DNA of 64,000 nt, taken from an uncultured Granulosicoccus sp. (GTDB lineage: Bacteria; Pseudomonadota; Gammaproteobacteria; Granulosicoccales; Granulosicoccaceae). Positions 1 to 7,360 of this stretch are shown here, in pieces. Within the stretch, counting starts at the first letter, position 1, and every line of letters starts with the position of its first letter. Made by a program: the position numbers and the translations under genes. The DNA lies in assembly GCA_947499955.1 (NCBI GenBank), contig CANMQI010000002.1:186001-250000 (forward strand). Direction: 5' to 3'. The notes beneath the pieces were generated by a model, which worked only from the letters and a program-made list of their open reading frames with translations, searched no databases and was not told where the DNA came from.

Positions 1-580
1 CCAGTCGGGCGGCTTCATACAGTGAATGAGGCAGATTCTTGAACCCGACGATATAGATCAGTACCGCATAACCTAGTGCTTGCCAGGAGCACAGAACAAT
101 GATGCAGATGATGGACAGCACCGGATCGAACAGCCAGGCTTGGGGTTCCAGGCCGAATTTCATCAAGACGGCATTCAGTGGACCAAGCTTGGCATCGAAA
201 ATCCATTTCCACGCCATGGCTGCCGGTACCAGTGAGACGACATGGGGAATGAAGATAGCGGTTTCGTAAAAGCCTGCAAAACGTGATCGTGTTCGGTGAT
301 AGATGAGTGCAGCCAGCCCCAGAGACAAAGGGATGGTTATCAGCAGAACGCCGAAGGCAATAATGGCGGTATTCAGCAACGCTGCCTGGAACAGATCGTC
401 TTCGAGCAGCTCACGAAAGTTCTGCAGCCCGATGAAGGGCTTGTTCTTCGAGATGATGTCCCATTTGTGGAGGCTCAGGCGCAGGATCTCGCCGATGGGC
501 ATGATCCTTACCCAGACATAGATGGCCAGGACCGGTATCAGTGCCGCAAGGGCAAACAGCAGTTTTCGGTGTCTGAGCAC
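1..580 (-). CDS. Sugar ABC transporter permease, MalF/UgpA type (partial, 3' end outside window)
   Basis: Inner-membrane permease of a carbohydrate ABC importer (binding-protein-dependent transport family). The visible 193 residues begin VLRHRKLLFA and show a first membrane helix (about residues 8-24), a loop containing FIGLQNF, which is typical of MalF/UgpA-type permeases, then hydrophobic segments around residues 66-90, 100-125 and 150-175. The last visible residues, LPHSLYEAARL, are the start of the EAA loop that docks on the ATPase. I chose the GTG at 578-580 because an in-frame TAG lies two codons upstream and the next ATG would delete the first helix. It follows the solute-binding protein gene in the same direction, so the two form one transporter operon. 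The second permease and any ATPase would lie beyond the left edge. Confidence 0.85.
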   Translation of the reverse strand, partial: MLRHRKLLFALAALIPVLAIYVWVRIMPIGEILRLSLHKWDIISKNKPFIGLQNFRELLEDDLFQAALLNTAIIAFGVLLITIPLSLGLAALIYHRTRSRFAGFYETAIFIPHVVSLVPAAMAWKWIFDAKLGPLNAVLMKFGLEPQAWLFDPVLSIICIIVLCSWQALGYAVLIYIVGFKNLPHSLYEAARL

Positions 581-625
581 GATGGTCTACGTTGTCAGTT
601 GATAATTGGGATATACGAGGTAGGG

Positions 626-667
626 ACCCGGGCAGCCTGCTTCCTGATACAGAAGGACTGTCCGGGT
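626..667 (-). terminator. Intercistronic hairpin between binding-protein and permease genes
   Basis: ACCCGGGCAG at 626-635 pairs with CTGTCCGGGT at 658-667, 10 bp including one G-T wobble, with a 22-nt loop. There is no T-run. Hairpins at this place in ABC operons commonly stabilise the binding-protein message or attenuate read-through into the permease; that role is inferred. Confidence 0.35.
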
Positions 668-682
668 ACCTGTCAGACTTAC

Positions 683-1978
683 CTAGTCCGCCAGCAGTCC
701 TTCGCGCTTCAGGATCTTGTTGATGTCGTCATCGACATCGGCCAGGATAGCTTTCTGAGCTTCGCTGTTACCTGCCAGGCTTTCATCGGCAAAGGCGTCG
801 GTGAGAGCCGCTGCAACTCGCGACAAGACTTCCTCAACCGGGCTGATGGCTGGCAGGGTAAAGAACTCGTAGTCGGCCGGATAGTTCATGAAAGCTGCAA
901 AGGCTGGTGCCTTTTCGATGACGGCGGAGTAATCGACATTGGCGCGGTTGGGCAACCAGCCGATGTTCTCGAGCATCCAGTTGAGCTGTTCGGGCTCATT
1001 GGCCATCTGCGTGAATTCCCAGGCTGCGGATTCGGCATCGCCCTCGGCCTTGACATAGAGGTTGACAGCCAGAGCAATGGAACCGCGCGGCAATGGCGCC
1101 GTTGCGTAGTTCAGGTCGGGAGACTTCTTGGCGATATCACCGATGACCCAGGACTCCCGAATGAACATGGCCGTCTGTTGACGTTCGAAGGCTTCAGCAT
1201 CGGCAGGCATCTCGACACTGACATTCTTCTGCGCGTGTACATTCTCCACATACTGATTGAAGGCCTGAAGACCGGCTTCGGTGTTGACTCCCGATTGCCA
1301 TTTGCCATCGCCGGCAGGTTCCACCAGATTGCCGCCGAACTGAAACATGTTGATCCAGAATTTCTCGGCAATGCCCTGGCCGCCACCTGACAGACGCAGG
1401 CTCCAGCCTGAGACTTCCGGATTGCCGTTGGCGTCACGCTGAGTGAGTTTGGTGGCGTAATCGGTGTAGTCCGCCATGGTGGCCGGCGGTGCATCGAGCC
1501 CTGCAGATTCGAACATGTCTGTGTTGTAGAAAAGGGCGCCTTGTCCTCGAAAGAGTGGCACACCGAAGACAGTGTCCTGATAGGAAGCGCCCTGGCTGAA
1601 GAAGTCGCTGAAGTTGCCATCACCAGTAACGAACTCCGCCACAGGTGCGGGTGCAGGATTGAACAGTTCATTTTCCAGATAGCGTGTGGCCGTGGAATTG
1701 GCCAGTTCGATGATGACATTGCCAGCAGAGCCTGAACTGACACCCAGCGCAATCCGTTTTTCGTGCTCTCGCAGCGGAATGGCCTCTACCGTGATATTCA
1801 GGTCAGGATGTTGCTGCATGAGCTCGGCTGCCACGCGTTCGTAGAAGGGCGCCATTTCCGGGAAGCCACTCCATACCTTGAGATCTTCCGCATGCGTGCT
1901 TCCGGCTGTCAGCAGTAGTGCGCTGGAGGCGGCGAGTATTCTGGTAGTACCAAGTCTTGAAATCGATCGTTTTGACAT
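683..1978 (-). CDS. Extracellular solute-binding protein of a sugar ABC transporter
   Basis: Periplasmic binding protein (family 1, MalE/UgpB-like) of 431 residues that would deliver a sugar or amino sugar to the downstream permease. It starts with a Sec signal peptide: a basic n-region, a hydrophobic stretch near residues 13-24, and a likely cleavage after THA (about residue 30). Mature features fit cluster-B binding proteins: the KVWSGF start, FRGQGALFYNTDMF around residues 145-160, and the WSLRLSGGG and ESWVIGD segments. TGAGGAAC just upstream of the ATG is a good ribosome site. The gene sits behind a LacI-type palindrome at 2043-2054, so it can be induced separately from the nag genes. 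Substrate is inferred from the neighbouring nagA/nagB as an amino sugar or a short oligosaccharide containing one. Confidence 0.88.
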   Translation of the reverse strand: MSKRSISRLGTTRILAASSALLLTAGSTHAEDLKVWSGFPEMAPFYERVAAELMQQHPDLNITVEAIPLREHEKRIALGVSSGSAGNVIIELANSTATRYLENELFNPAPAPVAEFVTGDGNFSDFFSQGASYQDTVFGVPLFRGQGALFYNTDMFESAGLDAPPATMADYTDYATKLTQRDANGNPEVSGWSLRLSGGGQGIAEKFWINMFQFGGNLVEPAGDGKWQSGVNTEAGLQAFNQYVENVHAQKNVSVEMPADAEAFERQQTAMFIRESWVIGDIAKKSPDLNYATAPLPRGSIALAVNLYVKAEGDAESAAWEFTQMANEPEQLNWMLENIGWLPNRANVDYSAVIEKAPAFAAFMNYPADYEFFTLPAISPVEEVLSRVAAALTDAFADESLAGNSEAQKAILADVDDDINKILKREGLLAD

Positions 1979-2042
1979 TGTTGGTTCCTCAGGGGCCGTA
2001 GGTCAGCGTATGAAAACTCATGCTGTCGGCCCAGCTTTTCAT

Positions 2043-2054
2043 GCAACCGGTTGC
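2043..2054. promoter_or_regulatory. LacI-family operator, transporter promoter copy
   Basis: The perfect 12-bp palindrome GCAACCGGTTGC lies 65 bp upstream of the binding-protein start. It has the central CG and half-site layout of LacI/GalR operators and is identical to the copy at 6241-6252 beside the LacI regulator gene. Use as an operator is inferred from identity and position. Confidence 0.75.
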
Positions 2055-2057
2055 GTG

Positions 2058-3335
2058 TCAAGGCTGTTGAAGTGGCTGACGACTCATGGCGGCCTGTCGC
2101 ACGGCCGTCAGCAGTCTGCCGACGGAGCCCGGAGCAAAGGAAGCGGGCAGGCCATAGTATCGATGCGCTTCATCGGGCTCGTAGCCACCACTGGCGAACG
2201 CATCATCCGGACAGATATACCCCGGATTGCCTTCTGCGTAGGGAAGTACAAAAGTGACCTCGGATCTGCCGGTGAGCTCCTGCAGCAGGCTTCGCAGTTG
2301 TACGGCGACTACGGCGAACTGCTCACCGGGCAATGCTATCAGCTGTATTCGGCCCCAATAAACGAGACTGATTCTGGCAGGCCATGGCGTCGGTGGGACG
2401 GACGGATCCTGTTCGGCCCAATGAATCCAGTGACGCAGCAGGCTTGCCCGTGCAGGGTCAGCATTGCGCAATTGATCCTGCCACTGTTCCAGAAGTTGCG
2501 TGTTGCTTGCAGATTCACGGCGTATGAAATCCAGCGCGGTCGTGCTGTTGATGATGCAACTGCTGGATCCGGCATCCTGTAGTTCTGCCTTCAGAGCGCA
2601 TTCGGCGATGTGCATACCGATGCGCTCGGCTTGTTCGAAGGTTCGGTCAGGCTGGGCTGTGAGGGAGATGGAGGCCTGCGCCGAGTGGCCGGAGTTGATA
2701 TCACCGGCAGCGCCCAGTGCAAATACGGCTACGCAGCCAGGCAGTTGTTCCTCGATATGCTGTCGAACATAATGCGGATAATCTGCGGTGTACTGCAGAT
2801 TGTCTGCGCCCAGGACTACAGGATGACAGGCGTAGGAGACCAGCATTGCAAACGGCTTTCCAGTCAGGTCCAGCAGTTGCAGTGTAGGCAATTGGTCGTC
2901 CACGATTCCGTGGGTGTCGCGTCTGTTGCGTGCAATACCGGGGGGCACACCGTAGCCGGTGACCAGAGTGCAGGGGCGTACATTGGCGAGCGCAAGATCG
3001 ATGGCATCAATACAGGCTTGCTCCAGAGACTCGAGAAATGGGATGGAGCAGGGCTCGCCCAGACGCCCTTTCATGGATGCCGGTGCGCCATGTGTGTGCA
3101 AGGCTGCGACGACGATATTGTCCTCCGGCAAGCACGCTCGTTGGCGTATCTTCACGCTCATGTCTTCATGCAGGCCGATCACATCGCACACAAGCAGGGC
3201 AGTGTCATCGAGCACGATGGCTCGGACACTCAAACGGTCGTGTGCCGCCATGGCACCATGAGTGCGTGCAGCAAAGCCACTCATCAGTAGGCCTGCTGGT
3301 GGCGTGATGTCGATTACCCCGACTCCACCGAGCAT
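2058..3335 (-). CDS. Neutral/alkaline ceramidase-like protein in an amino-sugar operon
   Basis: A 425-residue protein matching the N-terminal catalytic domain of neutral ceramidases (zinc amidases that cleave the N-acyl bond of ceramide). Visible marks are the GVIDITPPAG start, the zinc-ligand motif HTHGAP near residue 80 and SYACHPVVLG near residue 170. The serine motif GDVSPN of bacterial ceramidases is changed to GDINSG. There is no signal peptide, so the protein is probably cytoplasmic, unlike secreted ceramidases, and it is shorter than those (about 650 residues). Its ATG overlaps the nagA stop as TGATG, so it is translationally coupled to amino-sugar catabolism. A deacylase or amidase role on an N-acyl sugar is possible but not shown. 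Confidence 0.75.
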   Translation of the reverse strand: MLGGVGVIDITPPAGLLMSGFAARTHGAMAAHDRLSVRAIVLDDTALLVCDVIGLHEDMSVKIRQRACLPEDNIVVAALHTHGAPASMKGRLGEPCSIPFLESLEQACIDAIDLALANVRPCTLVTGYGVPPGIARNRRDTHGIVDDQLPTLQLLDLTGKPFAMLVSYACHPVVLGADNLQYTADYPHYVRQHIEEQLPGCVAVFALGAAGDINSGHSAQASISLTAQPDRTFEQAERIGMHIAECALKAELQDAGSSSCIINSTTALDFIRRESASNTQLLEQWQDQLRNADPARASLLRHWIHWAEQDPSVPPTPWPARISLVYWGRIQLIALPGEQFAVVAVQLRSLLQELTGRSEVTFVLPYAEGNPGYICPDDAFASGGYEPDEAHRYYGLPASFAPGSVGRLLTAVRQAAMSRQPLQQP

Positions 3336-4555
3336 CAGACTTGCGTCTCCCTGTCGTACGGTTTGACAAGGCGACCTGCCTTGATGACTTGCTGCAGTTG
3401 CAATGTCGGGTCACCGGCTTTCCAGTCGAACTGGATGACATCGGCTGTCTGTCCAACAGACAATGACTGGGGTTGATTCAGGAACTGGCCGGGATTGGCG
3501 CAAGCCAGATCCAGGGCGTCACCCAGTGACAGGCCGTCAAGCGTTGCACAACAGGCCACGCCATCGGCGAGCGGTTTAGCCGCACCAGCAAGGAAAGGCG
3601 TGCCTGCGACGCTCAGTCGGCCGTCGGCAGTCAGTTCCACCTCGCCACCGATAGGCGCTGAATAAAGACCCGGTGGCATGCCACCCAGTGCGGCTGTATC
3701 GGAGACCAGCAGGCTGCGAGCATGGCCCTTGGCGCGCAGCATGGCGATCAGCGTCTCGCGCGGCAGATGGTGTCCATCGGCAATGAAGGAGGCACTGAGG
3801 CGGTCATCGGAAAGTTGTGTCCAGATTGGATTGGGATGACGGGGCAGGCTGGCAGCGATTCCGTTTCCCAGGTGTGTCGACAGGCTTGCACCGGCCTCGA
3901 CTGCGCTGCTCAGCTGCTCGTGAGAGGCATGGGTATGCCCCAGGGCGACTCTTGTCCCCAGTCTGTGCAAGGCCTGGATGAATTCAGGGCTGCCAGGCCA
4001 GTGGGGCGACAGCGTAATCAGACCGACACGGTTGCCACAGGCCTCCTGCCACTGCTCGACTTCAGATAACGATGGTGCTCTCACGTGTTCGAGTGGGTGC
4101 GCACCACGAGGACCGTCTTCAGGTGAGATGAAGGGGCCCTCTACATGAATCATCGGGATTGTTGCAGCTAGCAGGGGGTCATTGTCACAAGCGCTGCCGA
4201 TAAGCTGAAGCGCGTTCAGCAGCTGAGACTGGCTGGCGGTGATCAATGTTGGCAGAAATCGTGTAACACCCAGTTGCAGTAGAGTGCTTGCCAGTTGATG
4301 AATCCTGGTCTCGTTCAGTTGTCCATCATTGAGGTCGATGCCGTTGTAGCCATTGACCTGAATATCTACAAGCCCGGCACTTAGCCAATGCCTGTCGGGT
4401 TTTTCACAGGCAGCCACATCGGTGATGATGCCTTGTTCGATCGATACGCTGATACCCGAGCCGGTATGCGGATCCATGCCGGTGACAAGCAGTGAATCCC
4501 CGAGAGGGAATTGCTGATTCAGTTTTTCTAGTTGTTGCATGTGGCAATCCGGCAT
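3335..4555 (-). CDS. nagA: N-acetylglucosamine-6-phosphate deacetylase
   Basis: NagA removes acetate from GlcNAc-6-phosphate in the cytoplasm, giving glucosamine-6-phosphate for NagB. The 406-residue protein shows family signatures in order: GLVDIQVNGYNGIDLND (near residue 60), the metal-site segment HVEGPFISPEDGPRGAH, the ligands ALGHTHA and STHLGNG, and the catalytic-Asp segment LLVSDTAALGG. A longer reading frame runs back to 4732 but overlaps the SIS gene by 160 bp, so I chose the ATG at 4555, 13 bp after that stop; the ATG at 4540 is an alternative. GNG replaces the usual F/YNAM motif of many NagA proteins, which may reflect a subfamily. It is followed directly by the ceramidase-like gene with overlapping stop and start codons. 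Confidence 0.9.
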   Translation of the reverse strand: MPDCHMQQLEKLNQQFPLGDSLLVTGMDPHTGSGISVSIEQGIITDVAACEKPDRHWLSAGLVDIQVNGYNGIDLNDGQLNETRIHQLASTLLQLGVTRFLPTLITASQSQLLNALQLIGSACDNDPLLAATIPMIHVEGPFISPEDGPRGAHPLEHVRAPSLSEVEQWQEACGNRVGLITLSPHWPGSPEFIQALHRLGTRVALGHTHASHEQLSSAVEAGASLSTHLGNGIAASLPRHPNPIWTQLSDDRLSASFIADGHHLPRETLIAMLRAKGHARSLLVSDTAALGGMPPGLYSAPIGGEVELTADGRLSVAGTPFLAGAAKPLADGVACCATLDGLSLGDALDLACANPGQFLNQPQSLSVGQTADVIQFDWKAGDPTLQLQQVIKAGRLVKPYDRETQV

Positions 4556-4568
4556 GCTTGATACGTTG

Positions 4569-5357
4569 TCAGAGTGACTTGACGCGGTGGTTGAAGCGAT
4601 CGATGAAGCGGGCGTTGGCTTCATCGCCGCCAGGTGCATTACCGCTGCGCCAGATCGGTGGCTCGATGCCTCTTTCCAGCAATTTCGCGACCGTATGTAT
4701 GACCAGGCAGTTGAGCGTATAGGCATTGGCAAAGGTCGATACGGCAGCTATGCGTTCCCGCATCTCGCCGGCCTGGACCAGTGCGTCGCCAATGGGAACC
4801 TTGCAGTCCACGGCGAAATCGACCAGATCGTGCAGATTGTGCTTTTCCGGGTGTCGTGCCGGATGTCCGGTCTGGGTGCCTTCTGCATGCTGGCGAGAGT
4901 TGATGCCGATCAGCTTGACACCGCGCTCTCTGGCCTCCAGAGCGGCGTCTATCAGTGCCGCATTGATGCCATAGGCATTCACGAGGATCAGAAGATCATT
5001 GCTATCAAGTCGATGGTCACGGATCACGATGCGACCATAGCCGGGTGTTCTTTCCATTGCCATGGAGCGCAAGGCGCCATTGGATAACAAGGTGCCTTCG
5101 TCCAGGATTGCGCTGACATGCATCAGGCCGCCAGCGCGAAAGAATATCTCCTGTGCAGCCAGATTGGAGTGACCTCCGGGTCCGAACACATGTACCAGTC
5201 TGTCTGCGGCAATCTGGTCCGCGATCAGGCTGGCAGCGCGCTCCATTGCATCGGATTCTTCGTCAAGAATGCGCTGCATGTGATCAGTGACATCCTGCAG
5301 ATACTGCTGACAAAGCGAATGGGCATCGATCCCGGCGGTAGGCTTATCCATGTGCAT
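4569..5357 (-). CDS. SIS-domain phosphosugar isomerase-like protein
   Basis: A 262-residue protein with one sugar isomerase (SIS) fold, the domain that binds phosphorylated sugars in GlmS, MurQ and AgaS. The core is seen in VHVFGPGGHSNLAAQEIFFR (about residues 55-75), the LLILVNAYG strand near residue 130, and VKLIGINSRQ near residue 155. The C-terminal part, with a GIEPPIWRSGN segment, resembles a family of stand-alone SIS proteins usually annotated only as sugar isomerase. It sits between nagB (50 bp upstream) and nagA (13 bp downstream), so a role in isomerising or sensing an amino-sugar phosphate is likely. The exact substrate is unknown. The start could also be the ATG two codons later. 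Confidence 0.82.
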   Translation of the reverse strand: MHMDKPTAGIDAHSLCQQYLQDVTDHMQRILDEESDAMERAASLIADQIAADRLVHVFGPGGHSNLAAQEIFFRAGGLMHVSAILDEGTLLSNGALRSMAMERTPGYGRIVIRDHRLDSNDLLILVNAYGINAALIDAALEARERGVKLIGINSRQHAEGTQTGHPARHPEKHNLHDLVDFAVDCKVPIGDALVQAGEMRERIAAVSTFANAYTLNCLVIHTVAKLLERGIEPPIWRSGNAPGGDEANARFIDRFNHRVKSL

Positions 5358-5407
5358 CGAGGTTCAGTGAGTGTAGTCGGATCGTGAACAGGGAAAGGCT
5401 TGTCGTC

Positions 5408-6166
5408 TCAGGCGGGTGCTGACTCGGCATCCAGGTACAGTGTGCAGCTTTCATGAGTATTGAGAATGCTCGCCGGGCAGTCGGTACTTATCGGGCTATG
5501 TAATGTGGCTTCGACAGCGGCGCGTTTGTGCACACCGGGTACAACGCAGAACAGATGCTCGGCGCGCAGCAACCGAGGTATGGTCAGCGTGACGGCATGA
5601 GTAGGTACATCTTCAAGCGTGGAAAAGCAATCTTCATCGACCTGTTGCTGCCGACAGGCAAGGTCCAGTTCCACCTGTTTGATATCCAGCGGATCGTTGA
5701 AGTCGGCCACCGGAGGATCGTTGAAGGCAATGTGTCCGTTGACACCGATACCCAGGCAGACAATGTCTATCGGGGCGGAGTCGAGTTTCTCGGCATAGGC
5801 CTGCATTTGCGCAGTCGAGCCAGTCATGTCCAGCAGGTGTGTTTCGCCCACGCCGACAACGTTGAAGAAGTGATCCTGTATCCAGTTTCCGAATCCTTGT
5901 GGGGCATCGACAGGCAGGCCGATATATTCGTCCATGTGAAATGCCACAACTCTAGACCAGGGGATGTCGAAGGTGCTCAGGCAGGTCAGCATCTGCAGTT
6001 GACTGGGTGCGCTGGCGAAGATCATGCGAACCGTGTCCTTCCGATGCAGAACCTGCTTGATAGCCTCCGCCACATCCTCGGCAGCAGCTTGGCCCATGGC
6101 TTCGCGGGTCGGGAAAGACCTGACGCTCATTGGACTTTCAGGTAGTGTTGGCTGATGGTGTGACAT
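5408..6166 (-). CDS. nagB: Glucosamine-6-phosphate deaminase
   Basis: NagB converts glucosamine-6-phosphate to fructose-6-phosphate and ammonia. The 252-residue protein carries the family marks: FHMDEYIGL near residue 76 (general-base Asp), GIGVNGHIAFNDPP near residue 140 (catalytic Asn/His region) and the HAVTLTIPRLLRAEHLFCVV segment, followed by VHKRAAVEATLHSPI. It is close to the usual 240-270 residues. The first ATG (6166) is annotated; an ATG 12 codons later also fits. It is the first gene of the leftward operon nagB-SIS-nagA-ceramidase-like and shares a 142-bp divergent promoter region, holding a LacI-type operator, with the regulator gene. Confidence 0.93.
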   Translation of the reverse strand: MSHHQPTLPESPMSVRSFPTREAMGQAAAEDVAEAIKQVLHRKDTVRMIFASAPSQLQMLTCLSTFDIPWSRVVAFHMDEYIGLPVDAPQGFGNWIQDHFFNVVGVGETHLLDMTGSTAQMQAYAEKLDSAPIDIVCLGIGVNGHIAFNDPPVADFNDPLDIKQVELDLACRQQQVDEDCFSTLEDVPTHAVTLTIPRLLRAEHLFCVVPGVHKRAAVEATLHSPISTDCPASILNTHESCTLYLDAESAPA

Positions 6167-6240
6167 GTATGCCTGAGCTCTTTGTCTGCGCGGTTACCGG
6201 GTCATGCGTGAATTCTCTGCCATCGAATGTATCATTTTAC

Positions 6241-6252
6241 GCAACCGGTTGC
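6241..6252. promoter_or_regulatory. LacI-family operator in nagB/regulator divergent region
   Basis: A second perfect GCAACCGGTTGC palindrome lies 75 bp from the nagB start and 57 bp upstream of the chosen regulator start. The core is identical to 2043-2054. Its position suggests repression of nagB and autoregulation of the LacI gene. It also argues against the upstream regulator start at 6204, which would place the site inside the coding sequence. Confidence 0.78.
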
Positions 6253-6308
6253 ATGAAATCGTGGTTATCGCCTTTGCAGACGCTTTGGTAGGAGTCGTTG
6301 GACTGAAC

Positions 6309-7343
6309 ATGAAAGATAAGCGAGGCAAATCCGGGAACGGTGTGTCGACAAGACCCACTATCAGTCAGGTGGCAACCGCTGCTGAAGTATCCCGCTCTAC
6401 TGTGTCACGAGTTTTCAGCAGACCTGAAAGCATCAGTGAGCAAACGATTCTTCGAGTCAGAAAGATTGCCGCAGAGCTGGGATACACCCCCAATCATGCG
6501 GCCCGGGCCCTGAGTACGGGGCGCCATCGCAATATCGCGCTGATTGTGCCGGATGTGGCCAACCCGTTTTTCCCCCCGATCATCGCTGCTGCCCAGGAGG
6601 CCGCCGAGGCACAGGATTACTGTGTCTTTCTTGGTAGCTCGGGAGAGAGTGCAGAGCGTGAACTGAAACTGGTAGAGCGGCTCAGTGGACAAGTGGAAGG
6701 CATGATTCTGGTGTCCTCTCGTCTTGCCGATGAACAGATCGTCGATCTCCATGCCAGGCAGTCGCTGGTGTTGGTCAACCGTGATATCGAAAACATTCCC
6801 CGGGTTCTGATAGACAGCGCCGCAGGTACGCTGGAGGCCGTGGCACACCTGGCTCAGCTCGGTCATCGACAGGTTGCCTACATCAGTGGACCAAGTGGAT
6901 CCTGGTCGAATGCACAACGCCAGCGCGCTGTCCGGCGCGGCGCGGCCAGACACAAGATGTCGATGCGCACCATTGCTTGTCGGGCTGCCAGTTTCGAGGC
7001 TGGTCGCGAGTGTGTGGAAGCTATTCTGGCAATGGGCAGCAAGGCGGTGATTGCCTTTGATGATCTGGTGGCGCAGGGTGTTATCGCCGGACTTGCCGGG
7101 CGCAAGTTGTCAGTACCGCAGAACATGAGCGTCATCGGCTGCGACGATGTACTCGGTGCCGCCACTATTCCACCATTGACCACGGTATCCAATTGCTCCA
7201 CTGATGCAGGCAGTGTCAGTTATCGCTTGCTGATGGACAAGCTGGAAAGTCATGTGCAGTCGGATGTACGATACGTCATGAATACGCATCTGGTGGTGCG
7301 TGATACCACCGCTTCACCCGCCGGTAAATCGGCGGGGAAGTAA
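6309..7343 (+). CDS. LacI/GalR-family transcriptional regulator of the amino-sugar locus
   Basis: Repressor-type regulator of 344 residues. The N-terminal helix-turn-helix is clear: PTISQVATAAEVSRSTVSRVF followed by the hinge-helix region YTPNHAARALSTG, then a periplasmic-binding-protein-like effector domain starting NIALIVPDVANPFFPPII. I start at the ATG at 6309 rather than 6204 because the extra 35 residues are not conserved-looking and would cover the operator at 6241-6252. An AGGAG lies at 6290-6294, slightly far from the ATG. It is divergent from nagB. The effector is probably a phosphorylated or free amino sugar, inferred from context. The DNA-recognition helix with SRSTVSR fits binding to the GCAACCGGTTGC sites. 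Confidence 0.9.
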   Translation: MKDKRGKSGNGVSTRPTISQVATAAEVSRSTVSRVFSRPESISEQTILRVRKIAAELGYTPNHAARALSTGRHRNIALIVPDVANPFFPPIIAAAQEAAEAQDYCVFLGSSGESAERELKLVERLSGQVEGMILVSSRLADEQIVDLHARQSLVLVNRDIENIPRVLIDSAAGTLEAVAHLAQLGHRQVAYISGPSGSWSNAQRQRAVRRGAARHKMSMRTIACRAASFEAGRECVEAILAMGSKAVIAFDDLVAQGVIAGLAGRKLSVPQNMSVIGCDDVLGAATIPPLTTVSNCSTDAGSVSYRLLMDKLESHVQSDVRYVMNTHLVVRDTTASPAGKSAGK

Positions 7344-7360
7344 GCGTGTTCCGGCCCGTA

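Noticed and set aside
296-1390. 364-residue plus-strand frame opposite the binding-protein gene
   Set aside because: It is a shadow of the permease and solute-binding protein, with no family features and no ribosome site.
6204-6308. Earlier start of the LacI regulator
   Set aside because: The added 35 residues precede a normal LacI start and would contain the operator palindrome.
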